A stretch of DNA of 64,000 bases from Punica granatum (lineage: Eukaryota; Streptophyta; Magnoliopsida; Myrtales; Lythraceae). Position 1 is the first letter of the stretch, and every line of letters starts with the position of its first letter. The stretch lies in NCBI RefSeq assembly GCF_007655135.1, contig NC_045128.1:37418811-37482810 (forward strand), in the 5' to 3' direction. Both the position numbers and the translations under genes were made by a program. Of this stretch, positions 35,840-47,957 are shown piece after piece. Below the pieces are notes generated by a model that worked only from the letters and a program-made list of their open reading frames with translations, did no database searches and had not been told where the DNA came from.

Positions 35840-38120
35840 GTGAATGGCGCCCTTTATATACAATTAGATACAAAAAAATCTTAGAAGGATTTAATGATAT
35901 ATATCATACATGAGTAAAGTGAATGTTGCCCTTCCTTACATAGTTGGATGCAAATCTATATATATATATAAAGTATAACCCGCCTAATAAGGGTTAAAAT
36001 AGTAATTTTTTAAATTGTATATAGAGGTAAATCTATTGACTTCTTTAATAATATATACCTTCTTATTAATGAAATAAAATTATAAAAACAAATTATGTAA
36101 GAGATTAACGGGATGATTTAAAATATATCAACAAATTGCAATGAAAAAAATAAAAATAAGTTATGCAAAAAATTAACGAGATGATTTAAAATAATTCATA
36201 TATCTTATATCTTTTCTTATTATAATATTTCAACTTATAGTGACATAAAATAAAAAATAAATATTTGAAATAAGTTGTCATAAAATTTCATATTTCAAAA
36301 ATGTAAATCAAATTAAGTATGTAATATAGAACGATTAATAATATACAGAATGTACCATAATTGAGACTGCTAATTGAAAGTATTTATCGAAACATTGAAA
36401 ATTAGTCTAATTTTATTAATTGGTTATCATATGAAACTTAAGATCAATATTGAAAATATTTTATTATGTTAAGAGATAAATATATTTCAAAATTCAAACT
36501 AATTGTTGTAGAAATGATATATATATATATATGTGTGTGTGTTTGTATTAAAATGAACATATACATATACATATACATATATTGAATTGAAATGATATGA
36601 ACATTATAAAGAAATTAACTGATAATAAATAAAAGTTAAAAAAATTATTGTTCCGCTATATATTATGCCTTAGCGCTATCAATTTAAGGTTATAAATAAA
36701 ACAAAAATAAAGCTTAAAACTAAGGATCTCTTAAACAAGGTTTAACAAAAAGATGAAACAAACTTCTATTTTAAATACAAAACTTAATATATGATACATA
36801 TTTATATTAACACTTTGTTTAAGATATGGCATATTTATTGAAATAATTAGTTCTAAATTATTATTATAATAAGTAATTTACTCTATTATTTGTAAATTAA
36901 AATTAATGATTAAAAATTATTATTTATAATAAGAAAACTGGTGTGTGAAAATGTAAATTATTATCATAATAAAATGATATAGAGATATAAGAAAATGAAT
37001 TCACCCACGGAAAAAAAAAGCTAGTTTAGATTAGAAGGTAATATTCAAATATAATCATGCAGATCATAACATAAATACTTTGGCCCACAAATTGGAAGGA
37101 TTTGATCTCTTCCTTTTGACATAGATGGGCGAGTCCTTGCATTCTTTAATAAGACGGAAAATCTTATATAGGCAGACGAGATGATCATACTCTGCAATCT
37201 TATCTGTGCTTCGTCCTGCCATAGTATTCATGTGGCCGTGCTTTGTCTTACATTACAGTAAAGCATGGAAAAGCTTGGAATGGAATCTGATCATATAATC
37301 AAGGCTTCTCTATATACGATGATTTCGTGATGAGATCCTTTATGATCAAATATTTGCTATAATCAATGTGGTCTTTACATAAGTTCACCGATATCAGTGT
37401 ATCTTAATTCATGGAAGATATTTGTGTACGTTTCCTTTTCCCTTTTCTTTGATTCCTCGTTCTAATTTAAAGAGATCATTTGCCATCTTAATGCAGTTGT
37501 GATCTCTGTTAATATCGGATCATATAATATTATAATTATCTTACTACAGCATCTCAGATTAGCGAGACTAACAAGTCGGTTAGGGACCTCTTCTGCAGAT
37601 AAAAAAATCTACAAAATTACTGGGCATGTCTGTCCGAGCACCTCCTGTATTGATCATCGCCTGTAAGATTACATGCAGTTAGAACCATGCAACTCTTAGA
37701 AGGACAATCGCTCTCCTTATTTCTTTCAGCTTTTAGACCGGCAAGTCAGGCAGTACATCGCAGGATTTTGTCCGAGGCTGTTCCTCTGCTCTGCATCTGT
37801 TGCTGAGCTGCATATTGCTTGTACTATTTGTACATATGACTTTCCAAAATATATGACTTTTCAAAATGTTTATCCTTTGACCTCCATGAAAATTCCGGAA
37901 ATTTGGAAAACATTAACATCGTCGGTACTGTAATTTCAACATGTTATGAAATTGAAAAGTCTATCTATTGAATCGCTCTTTATACATACAAAAGCAAGTC
38001 CAACGGGGGAATATGGCATTAGAAACAGCTGCAAGCAAGAATAATGATGCTGTTACGGAATCTATAGTTTCAGTTATCTTGCTTTTATTTTTCGTTGTTT
38101 GAATAGATATAAACATTCCG
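35840..38120. other. AT-rich intergenic region
   Basis: Very AT-rich, with (AT)n, (GT)n and (ATATAC)n short repeats near 36,515-36,585. I see no gene. The right end holds the 3' flank of the thionin-like pseudogene. Confidence 0.6.
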
Positions 38121-38123
38121 ATT

Positions 38124-38582
38124 CTAGTGAGGGACATAAGCCTTGTCGCAGCTATCCGAACAAGATGTGATGCAGCCACGCATTGCCTTGGCATCTGAAT
38201 ATCAGCATAGGTAAAAAATTATAACAGATTTTATCCATGGAAAATATATGAAAAAAAGGAGAATTCAAGCATAGATGCCACCGGCCACAACCTTCGGAGA
38301 AGGTGTGCCTACCTGCGATGTGTGAATCGGAGCAGGCCGAGCTTATGCAACCAAAATTGCAGTGATCAACAGGCCCGAGCAGTGCTTGCGCGAGACGACT
38401 CTCATTCTTCAGGCACTGCAGGTGGCAAACTTTCTCCTGCGGGACGGGAAATGCACTTTAAATTGCATGCGGCCTTTGCACAAGTTAGAACTCTCCACCA
38501 TCGATACCATGAAGAAGATGACCATCATGGTCATCAGTTCCATCGCGATCGCAATTCTCCTCGAACCCCTCAGCCCTTCCAT
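38124..38582 (-). pseudogene. Thionin-like paralogue with two frameshifts
   Basis: The layout matches the intact gene at 35.3-35.8 kb: exon 1 from 38,582 to 38,313, donor GCAG/GTAGGC, and exon 2 from 38,194 to 38,124 of exactly the same 71-base length and intact. The start and signal peptide (MEGLRGSRR) are conserved. Exon 1 changes frame twice, once between the signal peptide and the first Cys motif and once before the motif that contains QCLKN, so the Cys pattern is spread over three frames. The TATA position reads TACTTAAG instead of TATATAAG. This points to a recent pseudogene, or to assembly errors in part. Confidence 0.75.
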
Positions 38583-38743
38583 CCTTCCTCTCGGAGAAAT
38601 TGATAAGATTCTTTTTCGATTTGATTTCCTTTAGCATAGCTTAAGTATGCTCCCTACTCGAAACTAAATCAAAATAGAAGGTAAGAATGAACCTATGCCC
38701 TGAGGTCACATGATAATAACTAACAGCTAAGGTAAATATTCTA

Positions 38744-38870
38744 TCAAAAGAGGGTGTAATGCAGTGACGTACACTTTCGGTTGATAACCAAGAGGTTCCA
38801 TGTTCGATATTTAGTGAGACTACTATTTCATTATACTAGGCCCACGGACCTCCCTTGTAACCGAAAAATA
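38744..38870 (+). mobile_element. SINE with 15-bp target duplication
   Basis: The ~127-base unit is flanked by perfect copies of AAGGTAAATATTCTA at 38729-38743 and 38871-38885. The body has tRNA-like promoter features (TACACTTTCGGTTGATAACC and a B-box-like GTTCGATATT), then a tail GAAAAATA. These features fit a tRNA-derived plant SINE. A relative lies at about 62,868-63,013. Confidence 0.8.
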
Positions 38871-39300
38871 AAGGTAAATATTCTAAAATTACAGCTTTGG
38901 TAAGCAAATCTTCACCTTATAAACACAAGCATTTTGTTTCATTCTCAAATTGATGGACACTCTTTATTTGATAACGTGCATATCAGCACATATACTTTTG
39001 GCCACAGAGTAGCGGGCCTTGCCTCGTCTTCGAGATATCAACTGAATCTGACCCTATTGGGGGGACAGTTCTCGACGGCATGAATCTCTGACATTATCAT
39101 ATATTAAGTAGATAATTAATTGGACATGAAAATCCAGTGACAAAATTAATAGGTTATCCCACTATTAATAGAAAACAAAAAGAAAATTACATTTTTTTTT
39201 TGCCACCTATATGATTAACATTGGACCGCGTACTTGTCAATACCATGTACATTTATGTGCGACTGCTCACAACGATCCTGGCTAGCTTTGGCTAGTATCA

Positions 39301-40125
39301 TCACAATGCATTTTGTGCGTGGGAATTTTCTGGAAGTACTCTCGAGAAGCTCGGGTAGGGTCTGAGAAACCTTTTCCAGGCAGCTTTGCAGCGGGTGCTG
39401 CTGCTGCACATATAGCTTCTCACCCAGGAATTAGATAGGCGGACTAAAGGGCTGAGGCTGACAATACATATCATCGCCGTCCACACATGGAGTGAAATAG
39501 ACTTGAGCTCGTCATAGCGGTCTAGCAAGTGCTCCAGGACCAATATATAGCCACATGGCACTGGGGAAGGTGAGGCCAAGGAAGGAGACAGTGACAAACA
39601 TGGCTAGCGATTAAAGCCATAGGCAGAATTTGTTGTTGAGATGGAAAACCCGCTTTATGAGAAGGAATACCACAAGTGACCCTAGGAATGAGCATGTTGT
39701 ACGTCGTGAACGGAATGAAGTTGCTAGGGTAGTAGTAAGCAAGAACCGCATTCCCCGTAACAAACAATTTGACGTTGTCATTGCTGCAGGAACTGTCCAA
39801 GCCTTCTCCTGTGCCCGGTTGCCACACACCACCGGGGGGCGTAATCCCTGCCTGGAAGGTGATGGTTGCAATGATGGTAACCATCATCATCGGGGATCCC
39901 CTCGTGTCGTTCGTTCATCCAGTCCCCTCTGTAGTCCATGAGCCGCTTCACGCAGTGCCATGCCCTTGACATCCACAACTTTGCGAATTGCCCTTGTGCC
40001 TCTGGTAGTTCTACTGCTCCATCCAAATCCCTCCTCTCATGACGAAGGGTTGGAAGCCGGGGTCGCACAGTCTTGCCTCCGGCTCTGGCTCCGGCTCCTT
40101 TAAAAATAATCTGAGAATGCCCAAC
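39301..40125 (-). pseudogene. Ankyrin/PGG gene exon 2, broken copy
   Basis: On the minus strand this aligns with exon 2 of the intact ankyrin/PGG gene (47,958-48,917). The order of matches is RAWHCVKRLMDYRGDWMN, the PGG motif in TFQAGITPPGGVWQ, GNAVLAYYYPSNF, then FLGSLVV and NNKFCLWL. These fragments fall in different frames, so several indels have occurred. No ankyrin exon lies close by. The original function would be that of the intact gene. Confidence 0.8.
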
Positions 40126-40179
40126 GTTTCGAATTTGTTCAAATTCTAACCCACTGTCTTTCTGCACAAGCCTCTCTCT

Positions 40180-43100
40180 CTCTGACTAAAGTGTTTCGAT
40201 CATTCTAACATAGATCGGGCGTTTAGAAATGTGGATTAGAGACACAAGCAAGGAAACCCGTGAAACTTTTTCCGGTCCTTTATAGGACATGAGCATAGAT
40301 CTTGGCACCTTCGTGATGTTTCGCTTTCCCCACCTCCTAAGTCAGTGTCTTAGATCGGGTTTATCGTAAAACAAAAAATCGGACTAATCACACACTAGAC
40401 ATAATAAAAAACACGGGAACGGACATGTCAAATCATAGGCTTAGGCTTCAAGTAAAAGTCGAACTCCGATCATAAAGGTTAATAACGGTTAACCTTTCAG
40501 TGTCACCTATCAGATAAACTTAAAATAAATTTACACACCACCACACTCGAGGAAGAGATTCCTTGTCTTTTGAGTGGTCATTAAACAAAGAACGAATGCA
40601 ACATTTCCTTTGAGTGACCCGTGGCAAAATTTTTTATTATATGTGCCCAAACAAGGCTTGCGTTCCTAGTACAGAAACTTGCGTGCCAAGCAATCTAGAA
40701 TCATAACTTGATAATCATGTACACTTGACAGATAAGTCACCACTTGTCTGATTTATTATGCTTTATTTGAGTTGAGCCTGAACTCACAGGACACGAGCAA
40801 CACGGGGTCCAACAACTTAACCATCGATCACGGGGTCCAACGCCCCTACGCACCGAGTGCGCGCGACCCGAGCGCGGCTTGAGGTCTAACCTTGAGTCAT
40901 CTGTCTCAATCCAAGCAGGATCCAAGCGGAGGATGACTCAGATTCGAGTGTGTGAAACGAGATTAAACAATTACTCGAGAGCTCAACCAATCCCCTGGCC
41001 ATCTCGAGGACCACTTGGTCCTCCTGGGACCCATCGATTCAGTTGGACCCGGCCCCTGGCTCTCATGAGCCCGCATCACATTAATTTCAGTTTCGATTTT
41101 CCAAACTCACAGTGAGTACGAGCGAACTATTGTCTGAATGCAAACCGATTGGGATTCGATTGATGTATTTGTGTTATATTGAGAGTACATTATGATAAAT
41201 TTATTTGTATATTTATTCATGTAATGATCCTGGTCGGCGAGCAAACGGTCCGAGTGTTGAACCGGTCGAGTCAGTCTACATCCCCCAGGGACGAGTAGGT
41301 TTTACGTTTCTCGGTTTCGGCCCGTGCGGGGAATCGGTCATCATGGCCCAGCGAATCACGACGCTAGGACGGTGGGCTGAACCCTTGACATGAGAATCTA
41401 TCCCTCTCTCGGGTTCTTAGTCCGAATCGGTCATTTCTTAATGAATTTACGATGTCAAATCGAGTAAGACGAGTAAAACCTAATCAACATGGTAAACAAA
41501 TTAAAAATGGCAAACGTCAGACAAACTATAGTACCGATAAGGTGTGTGGGATTTAGGTCCGCACGTAACAGAACTCCGAATTCAGAACTCTCGGTTCAGT
41601 AGACCATATGCCTGACCTTCGGGTCGTAAATAGGTAGTGGTGACTTCTTTTCATGCACGCGTCATTCGCGTCCCGGGAAGGTGGATACTCTCAAGCCGTG
41701 TGATCTTATGCATGCATGTGGGCCCCGATGAAATGTAAATTCGGGTCCACACAAGTGATTTCATGCATGCATTTAATTCATGAACACGGAGTTGGATTGA
41801 TATTTCATACTAGAGCAATTAGTGATATCACAGGATACCTTCGAATTTTGTTCAACATCATTTTGATTCTGCCTGAAAATCAAGGAATATTTTCTTATTT
41901 TTTGTATTGTGACAGGATTGTTAAAACAAGGACTCCGTTCAGTACTTTTGGTAGAACTTGGTATGTTATTATCCATTTTTTAATACCAGCTCAAGATTTG
42001 GGAAGAATAGAAGGAAAATAGCTTTATAAAATTCCCTTGAAATATTCCATGCCTCATATAGCATATGTGAGAGTAGTCTCATTGTGTCTAATAGCCGAAG
42101 TGTCTAGTGTTCTTTATAATACTTCTGTGAATATGGCATAGAGTGTGGAATAGAAGATTGTATGGTAGTTGCATTAACCAGTAGGATAAGGGATGACGAC
42201 TGGATCGAGTATAAGATGGTAGAAAGTTCGATTCAAATGAATTTAAGCTTACACCATTCGCATAGCATGAGTACCGAATGATATGGATCCCCCCCTTGTC
42301 CTCTCCACAACGATGCCCAGTCCTCCAAATTCTGCATTAAAGTGCTGAATTTGCATTAAAAGCTTTAACCACTTATTTTTATTATCAAACACATGCCTAT
42401 ACAGTAACATCAAAGACTTTTATCAGTAATCCAGCGAGCAAGTCAATCGAGTCAACTTCTTGCTTTTCCGGAGAAAACTCCCCAAGAACTTTCAGAATGA
42501 CCTGCGAAACACGAATTCACCTCCAAGTCCTCAAATGCTTGTTTAGATAACAGGTTAAGAAGGGCTATAGAGGGAGCTATGGAGGATCATATTATAAATT
42601 TTGGATATTAACCCTTCATAATTCTGAATAACTTGAGATGTAAACCATTTATAAAAGTTTGAACGTGTCCATACGCTCCAATCAAGCAAAGTGGAGTTTG
42701 CGAAAAAGCTTAGCTCTGGGATGGGGACATGGTACACTTATATCAAACGGCATGAAATTAAAGTGTCTCAGTAGTTAAGTATAGTTCCTCCATGGTGACC
42801 CACGGGCAGAGAAAAAAGTGTAAAAAAAAAAAAACAGAGAATTGCTGTGACATTTTTTAGTTAAAGATATTTCTTTCGGATCATTTCAACTTGTTAATGT
42901 GACACTTTTAGACGACAGTTTCCTCATTTTTTTCAATTTTCTCAATTGGAAAAAGCCATCCCCAATAATTCTATGCTATTTGATGTTTTTTCATTGTCAG
43001 TTTCCTTCATCCAAATTATCCCTCGGACATTTTCTTCTAAGTGAAAAGAAATTGAGTTACTAGACAGGTTGAAGCTGATCCGTTTCGTTAGCAGAAGACC

Positions 43101-45855
43101 TATGATTGTCACATTCCACATAGATGTTTATGATGGATTCATCAGTTGGGCTGTCCACCCACCTGCCGGTAAGTGGACTCATCTGAATTTAGGTTTCAGA
43201 AACAAGAAAAAAAATAATCAGAAAATGGCATAATTGCAATGAGGGTATCTAGCTTGTAAATTCTGGGACTTTAATTGGTATAATGTCCTTGAAGATGTTT
43301 TTGCTATTTTGAAGCAATATCTATATATTAGGCAGCATTGCTGTTTGTTTACGTGGTCTAAGATTCTTAGAACTTTTGGTGTAAAAAAGTTTAGGTGGTC
43401 TATAATTAGAAATGTGGACCTTGCCATTAGACAACATTACTGTGTGGAATTGGAAGGAAGAAGAGATTGGTCTCCTTACATCGACCAGTCAATTGGCCAC
43501 ACTGCGAATTCAATAGGAAGAGGCAACTGTCTATTTCCTGAAGCTTCAAGGGAAAACATATAATACTTTAGCGCGCGCACTAAGTAATTTATCATCTTTG
43601 TCGGTCAAGTTGTAGAGACAGAAAGCTTTCAGGGACCAAATTGTTAATGTAGTTCATTGAATGTTGATTGATCCTGAGATGGCTAGTCTTTTTGTCATTA
43701 CTGTCACACTCTCTGAGCAATTTATCATCTTCGTCGGTCCTAACACACGAAAGGACGACATAATCACTAACATTGATCCACATAACTATCGTAAAAAATA
43801 GTTTCGAAGATTGATTAAATAACATCTATAGCTCATGCCCTCGTAACTTATGTAAAATTTATCATCGATCATTTATAATTTTCTCGAAAATAAATTCCTG
43901 CTTTGGAGATAAGATCAACTCTTTAATTCAGAAAATGTAACATTCATAATTCAACAAATAATAAGATAAAATAGTTTGAACATCAAAATGTTACAGTTAC
44001 ATATCAGAATTTGTAGCCTGTTACTTCTCAATAAAACTTCCAATACATCTCAAGTTTCATCACGGACTAGCTTAGCATCATTTGAGGCCCGATCAAGTAA
44101 ACTCACAGCCAAACAAGACGTGCACCTTGTCTTAAGAAATTCTTTTCCTGCCATCTTTTTTCCTGGAAATGTCAAAAGGAAAAAAGAAAAAAGAGGGAGT
44201 TAAAGAGCTCAGTAAGTTTAACCACAATAATCACGTTAGTTCGAAACTCAACAAAAACCAAGTGAGATGACAAGGGAAAACGAACTAAATGGCTCAATGA
44301 TTATTACACGTAACAACGAGAACAGCTCGAGCCCGATGGAATTTTTTTTTTATACAATCAATTACCCATAACTTCAAACCAACCAGCAAAACTTGGTTTT
44401 AGTGCAAACTGACTCTAATAGACCTGACACCCTTCCGGTAAATAAAACACGGAACACCTCTCAACAAATAGAATACCACTAAATATATCCATCATCAACG
44501 ACGTTAAAATTAATCAAACATCTCACAAGCATACACATAAACATAAGATTTCACTTCTCAGCAATCACTTGAAGGTGACGGAACAATTCTAGCTTGCAAG
44601 TAAGATTACAACCACAAACTCAATGGCATATATCACAGAATATTGGAGCTCAACATGTAAAAGAAAAGGTTTGATTTCTTCGGGTTTCCACCCCATTTAC
44701 CCACCGAAAAAATAAATAGCAGTCCGTAGCAACCGCAATGTAAGGGTATCGATGGCCACCGATACTGTTACGAGCCGATTTAGAGGACAGATTTTTTTTC
44801 TATCCCGTAGCGGCTTTACTGGGAAAAATAGTGGATGTCGCGGCCGCTACGGAAACTATTCCACCGTGAAGCTTATTGAAGTGATGTTTTTTTGGCCTTT
44901 TTTCGACATCTACTTTGCAGAGATTCTCTGTAAAGCTACTGCCTAATTAGAAAAGATAGTAGCAATCAAACATTGAAAAGAACAAACAAAAAGGAAATGT
45001 TAAAGTTGAAGCTCATGGCGTCACGGCAATGATTCCAAAACGAACCTGATTAGTCTGTTTATACTTTTTAGCACACTTATTCAACATCAATCCCTATATA
45101 TTCCGAGGAACTGAGCTTCTATTCACTGTAATGCCCCATACCAAGCTGACTTCTTCAAAATTTTCCGGAGCATACCCAACAATCCTAAAAAGGAAAACGC
45201 GATTCTTTTTCCCTTCAAAGCAGCTGCCAACTTCACATTAGAAACGTATAACTTCTTTTGTTAAGAGATTCCATGTAATATGCATATAAAGTAATGTATA
45301 GCAAGTTCTATATGTATTGGAGTTCTTTTTCCCCTTATCGTCTCTAAAAATTATGTTCGCAGCGGGCGCGATTCTGTTACGTAATACTGCGAAATCCGCG
45401 TCCGTGACAACCGCTTCCGCAACCGTTACGCAAGCCGTGGCTGCGATTTGATTCCTTTGGACTTCCTCCATCAGGGTAGTGTTTTCTTCTTTCTCTCATC
45501 TTTCTTCGTTGAAGCCCTCGGCTCTATTCTTTCTTTTACCGTCCTCGCGTCCGAGCAGTGATCTGGCTTTTACCCCATCTTGGCTCCTGGGCTGGGACTT
45601 CTTTATGCTTGGCTGCCCTTAGCTGAGTCACTTGAGCCCCGTGCGAGTCTTCTAGCAGCTCAGCTGCTGACTTATCAATAGAGCTGGCTAGCTGTTCGCT
45701 CCCTACACAAGCATTCTAAGGCATCAAGTCGTGCGCCCGTGGGTAGAACTTTGGCGGCTTAACCCTCAAAGTCGCTTCATCGTCTACATGCCTATTTGAC
45801 GCCCGCGATATACAACACAATTCCATCTACACGAAATCCAGCTACTTCTTACACC
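40180..45855. other. Long intergenic region without a supported gene
   Basis: From 40,700 to 41,750 the sequence is more GC-rich and looks like old repeat or LTR material, but no domain was recognised. From 41,750 to 44,700 it is AT-rich with short open frames of no known pattern. Two GC-rich, CG-dense patches (44,700-44,880 and 45,345-45,460) resemble terminal parts of DNA transposons. None can be assigned with confidence. Confidence 0.4.
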
Positions 45856-45861
45856 TACGGA

Positions 45862-46160
45862 CTATTGGACCGTGGAGCTATGCTGTAAGACGGTGAGGAT
45901 AACTAATGGTTTCGCCATAACCTTGGGACCGTGCCTTGACACGCTTGATACACACGTCTTACCATGTGTCAACCGAAGATTGGCTCGTCTGTTTCTAGGT
46001 GAAACAACTACCTTCCCATATCGCTCGAGCAACGCATATGGGGCAGCAACCGATCCCATGATGGCCGCTTCATGGAGACCTGAAGCTGGAACGGTCTTTT
46101 GGCAGTACAAAGCCGGTGCTACCATACCTCCTGCTATCTCTAACTTCTCCACCCGGAATT
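45862..46160 (-). pseudogene. Ankyrin/PGG gene exon 1, truncated copy
   Basis: On the minus strand the start MEKLEIAGG, then HEAAIMGSVAA and LLERYGKV, matches the N-terminus of the intact gene at 49.3-49.9 kb. After that the match is lost, and no ankyrin repeats follow. It could be the lost first exon of the broken copy at 39.3-40.1 kb or an independent duplicate. Confidence 0.7.
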
Positions 46161-46737
46161 ATTGTTTTAGATAATTGTTGGTAAGATTTTCTGTCACATA
46201 ATAAGACTCGTGGCTTCTTCTTAAATTTATTGACATGGTAATAAGAGCGCACCACGAGGTCCACAACGACTAAGCTTTACCTTCTTTTTTTTTTTTTTCT
46301 TTGCTGAGTAGCTTTACCCTTTATTCACCTTTAACTTTTCTGAGGAGGAAGAAGTCTACAATTTTGTATAAGAGCTATGCCTGCGAGGAAAGCTTCCAGT
46401 GTGCGAAAATCAACTACTGGACATTATATGCGATAAGGTTATAACGACAAAATAATGTCTTCAAAGGAAAAATCTCCAGAATCAGTCACCTGTCGTTGCA
46501 AGGCACTCTTGTGATCAACAGCAATTTAACTCTGTGTCTTTAGGAGTTTTGGGGGACTTGGGGAAAGCCCAATGGGCCCTCCGAAAGCAAAAGCGCACCT
46601 TTTATGTATAATGGATTGTTTATGACCTAACCTATTATATTTACATATCTCATATACTATGGCGAGGAATCACATATTTCTGGCCTATATATATGTGTTG
46701 AAATTCTTGCTATGCTAGCTAGGTTATATATTTCCAC

Positions 46738-47260
46738 TATAGATAATCCATCCTTAACATATATAACGAGTTCTGACTGGCTAGCCTGGTATCAGGTCGA
46801 CCCATTTTCCAGTGTGCGTATGAATCTACTACGGGTTTGGACGCGCTGAGACCGAGTCTGAGTGAACCTCTCCAGGCAGCTTTGTCCTTGAAGTGTCTCA
46901 GCCAGTAACACGTGGATGAAAAGGAAGAGGCTGACAATATACCTATCATCACAGCCCAGACATAGTATGAATTAGACTTGGGCTCGTCTCAGGAGCGTAT
47001 CAATTGATCTGGCTGGGACCACCAGCCACTTGGTTTTGAAGAAGGCCTAGCCAAGTGAGGCGACGGGGGCACACATGGCTAGTGACAAGAGCCATAAGCA
47101 AGCACCGCATTCCGGCAACACAGCCCTAACTGACGGCAGATACCATTAAAGCTTTTCTCTAATTTCCTCGAAGCTTTCTATAGCTAGTGTCCTGGCTGGC
47201 TCCACACGCCACCTGGGGGCTCCCTGCCTGGAAGGTGATGGTGGCAGCCGGCGTGGCCAC
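46738..47260 (-). pseudogene. Ankyrin/PGG gene exon 2 end, truncated copy
   Basis: The minus-strand sequence matches the last transmembrane part and C-terminal tail of the intact gene (CYWLRHFKDKAAWR versus CYWLGRFEYKDAWR), and the flanks near 46,680-46,760 also match 47,880-47,960. A central part between the PGG region and the last helices is deleted around 47,098. Frames are broken. Confidence 0.7.
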
Positions 47261-47957
47261 CACAGCCGGCTCCTTCCCTTTTTTCTCCAATGGATTTTTT
47301 TATTATTTATTTTAAGAATAATTTTCTATTAAATAATCTATGGTGGGGTCTAGTCGTCCAATCAAATCATGTCGCGTAACACCGTTATGTCTACGTCAAT
47401 CGTTACCATTAAAATAGACGAGAAAATTGATGGCGTGTTAAAAACACAACTAAAACAAAGCGCTTTGTAAGCAATTTATATAAGGTCATGCTAGAATTAA
47501 GAATTCGAGCAAAGGCTGTTGACTGTTGTAACTTCTTGTTATTATGGGGACGGCATGAAGTATCCGGTAATAGGTAAAGTATATAAAGAAGCCCTAACTT
47601 TGCAATGTAAATTTACAGTGGCAATGTATTCATTTTGGTCGCTTGTAGAAAGTAACAGAAAACCAATAGAAGGAGCAAAACATATTTGCTCCTTATCCTT
47701 AATTCTTGGGTTGATCAAATCTTGCCGCGAGACCATAGAAAGTCTCACGAATGTATCGGCAGATTCGGCATAGATGTGAATGACCTGCTTAGATCGACTC
47801 AAAAAAGATTAGGATGGATCTAGAAGACACAATTGTGTATACATTTGGTATAGGCAAGTGCATATTATTTGCCTATATATGCGTCTAAATTCTTGCTTGG
47901 CTAGCTATAGGTTATATATATTTCCATTGTCGATACTCATCTTTAGATACTCCACTC

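Noticed and set aside
41716..42021. Plus-strand open frame of about 100 codons
   Set aside because: Hydrophobic AT-rich translation with no family pattern and no supporting promoter or splice context.
44330..44960. tRNA or rRNA gene in the GC-rich patch
   Set aside because: No cloverleaf, no conserved T-loop, and no rRNA core motif could be found by eye.
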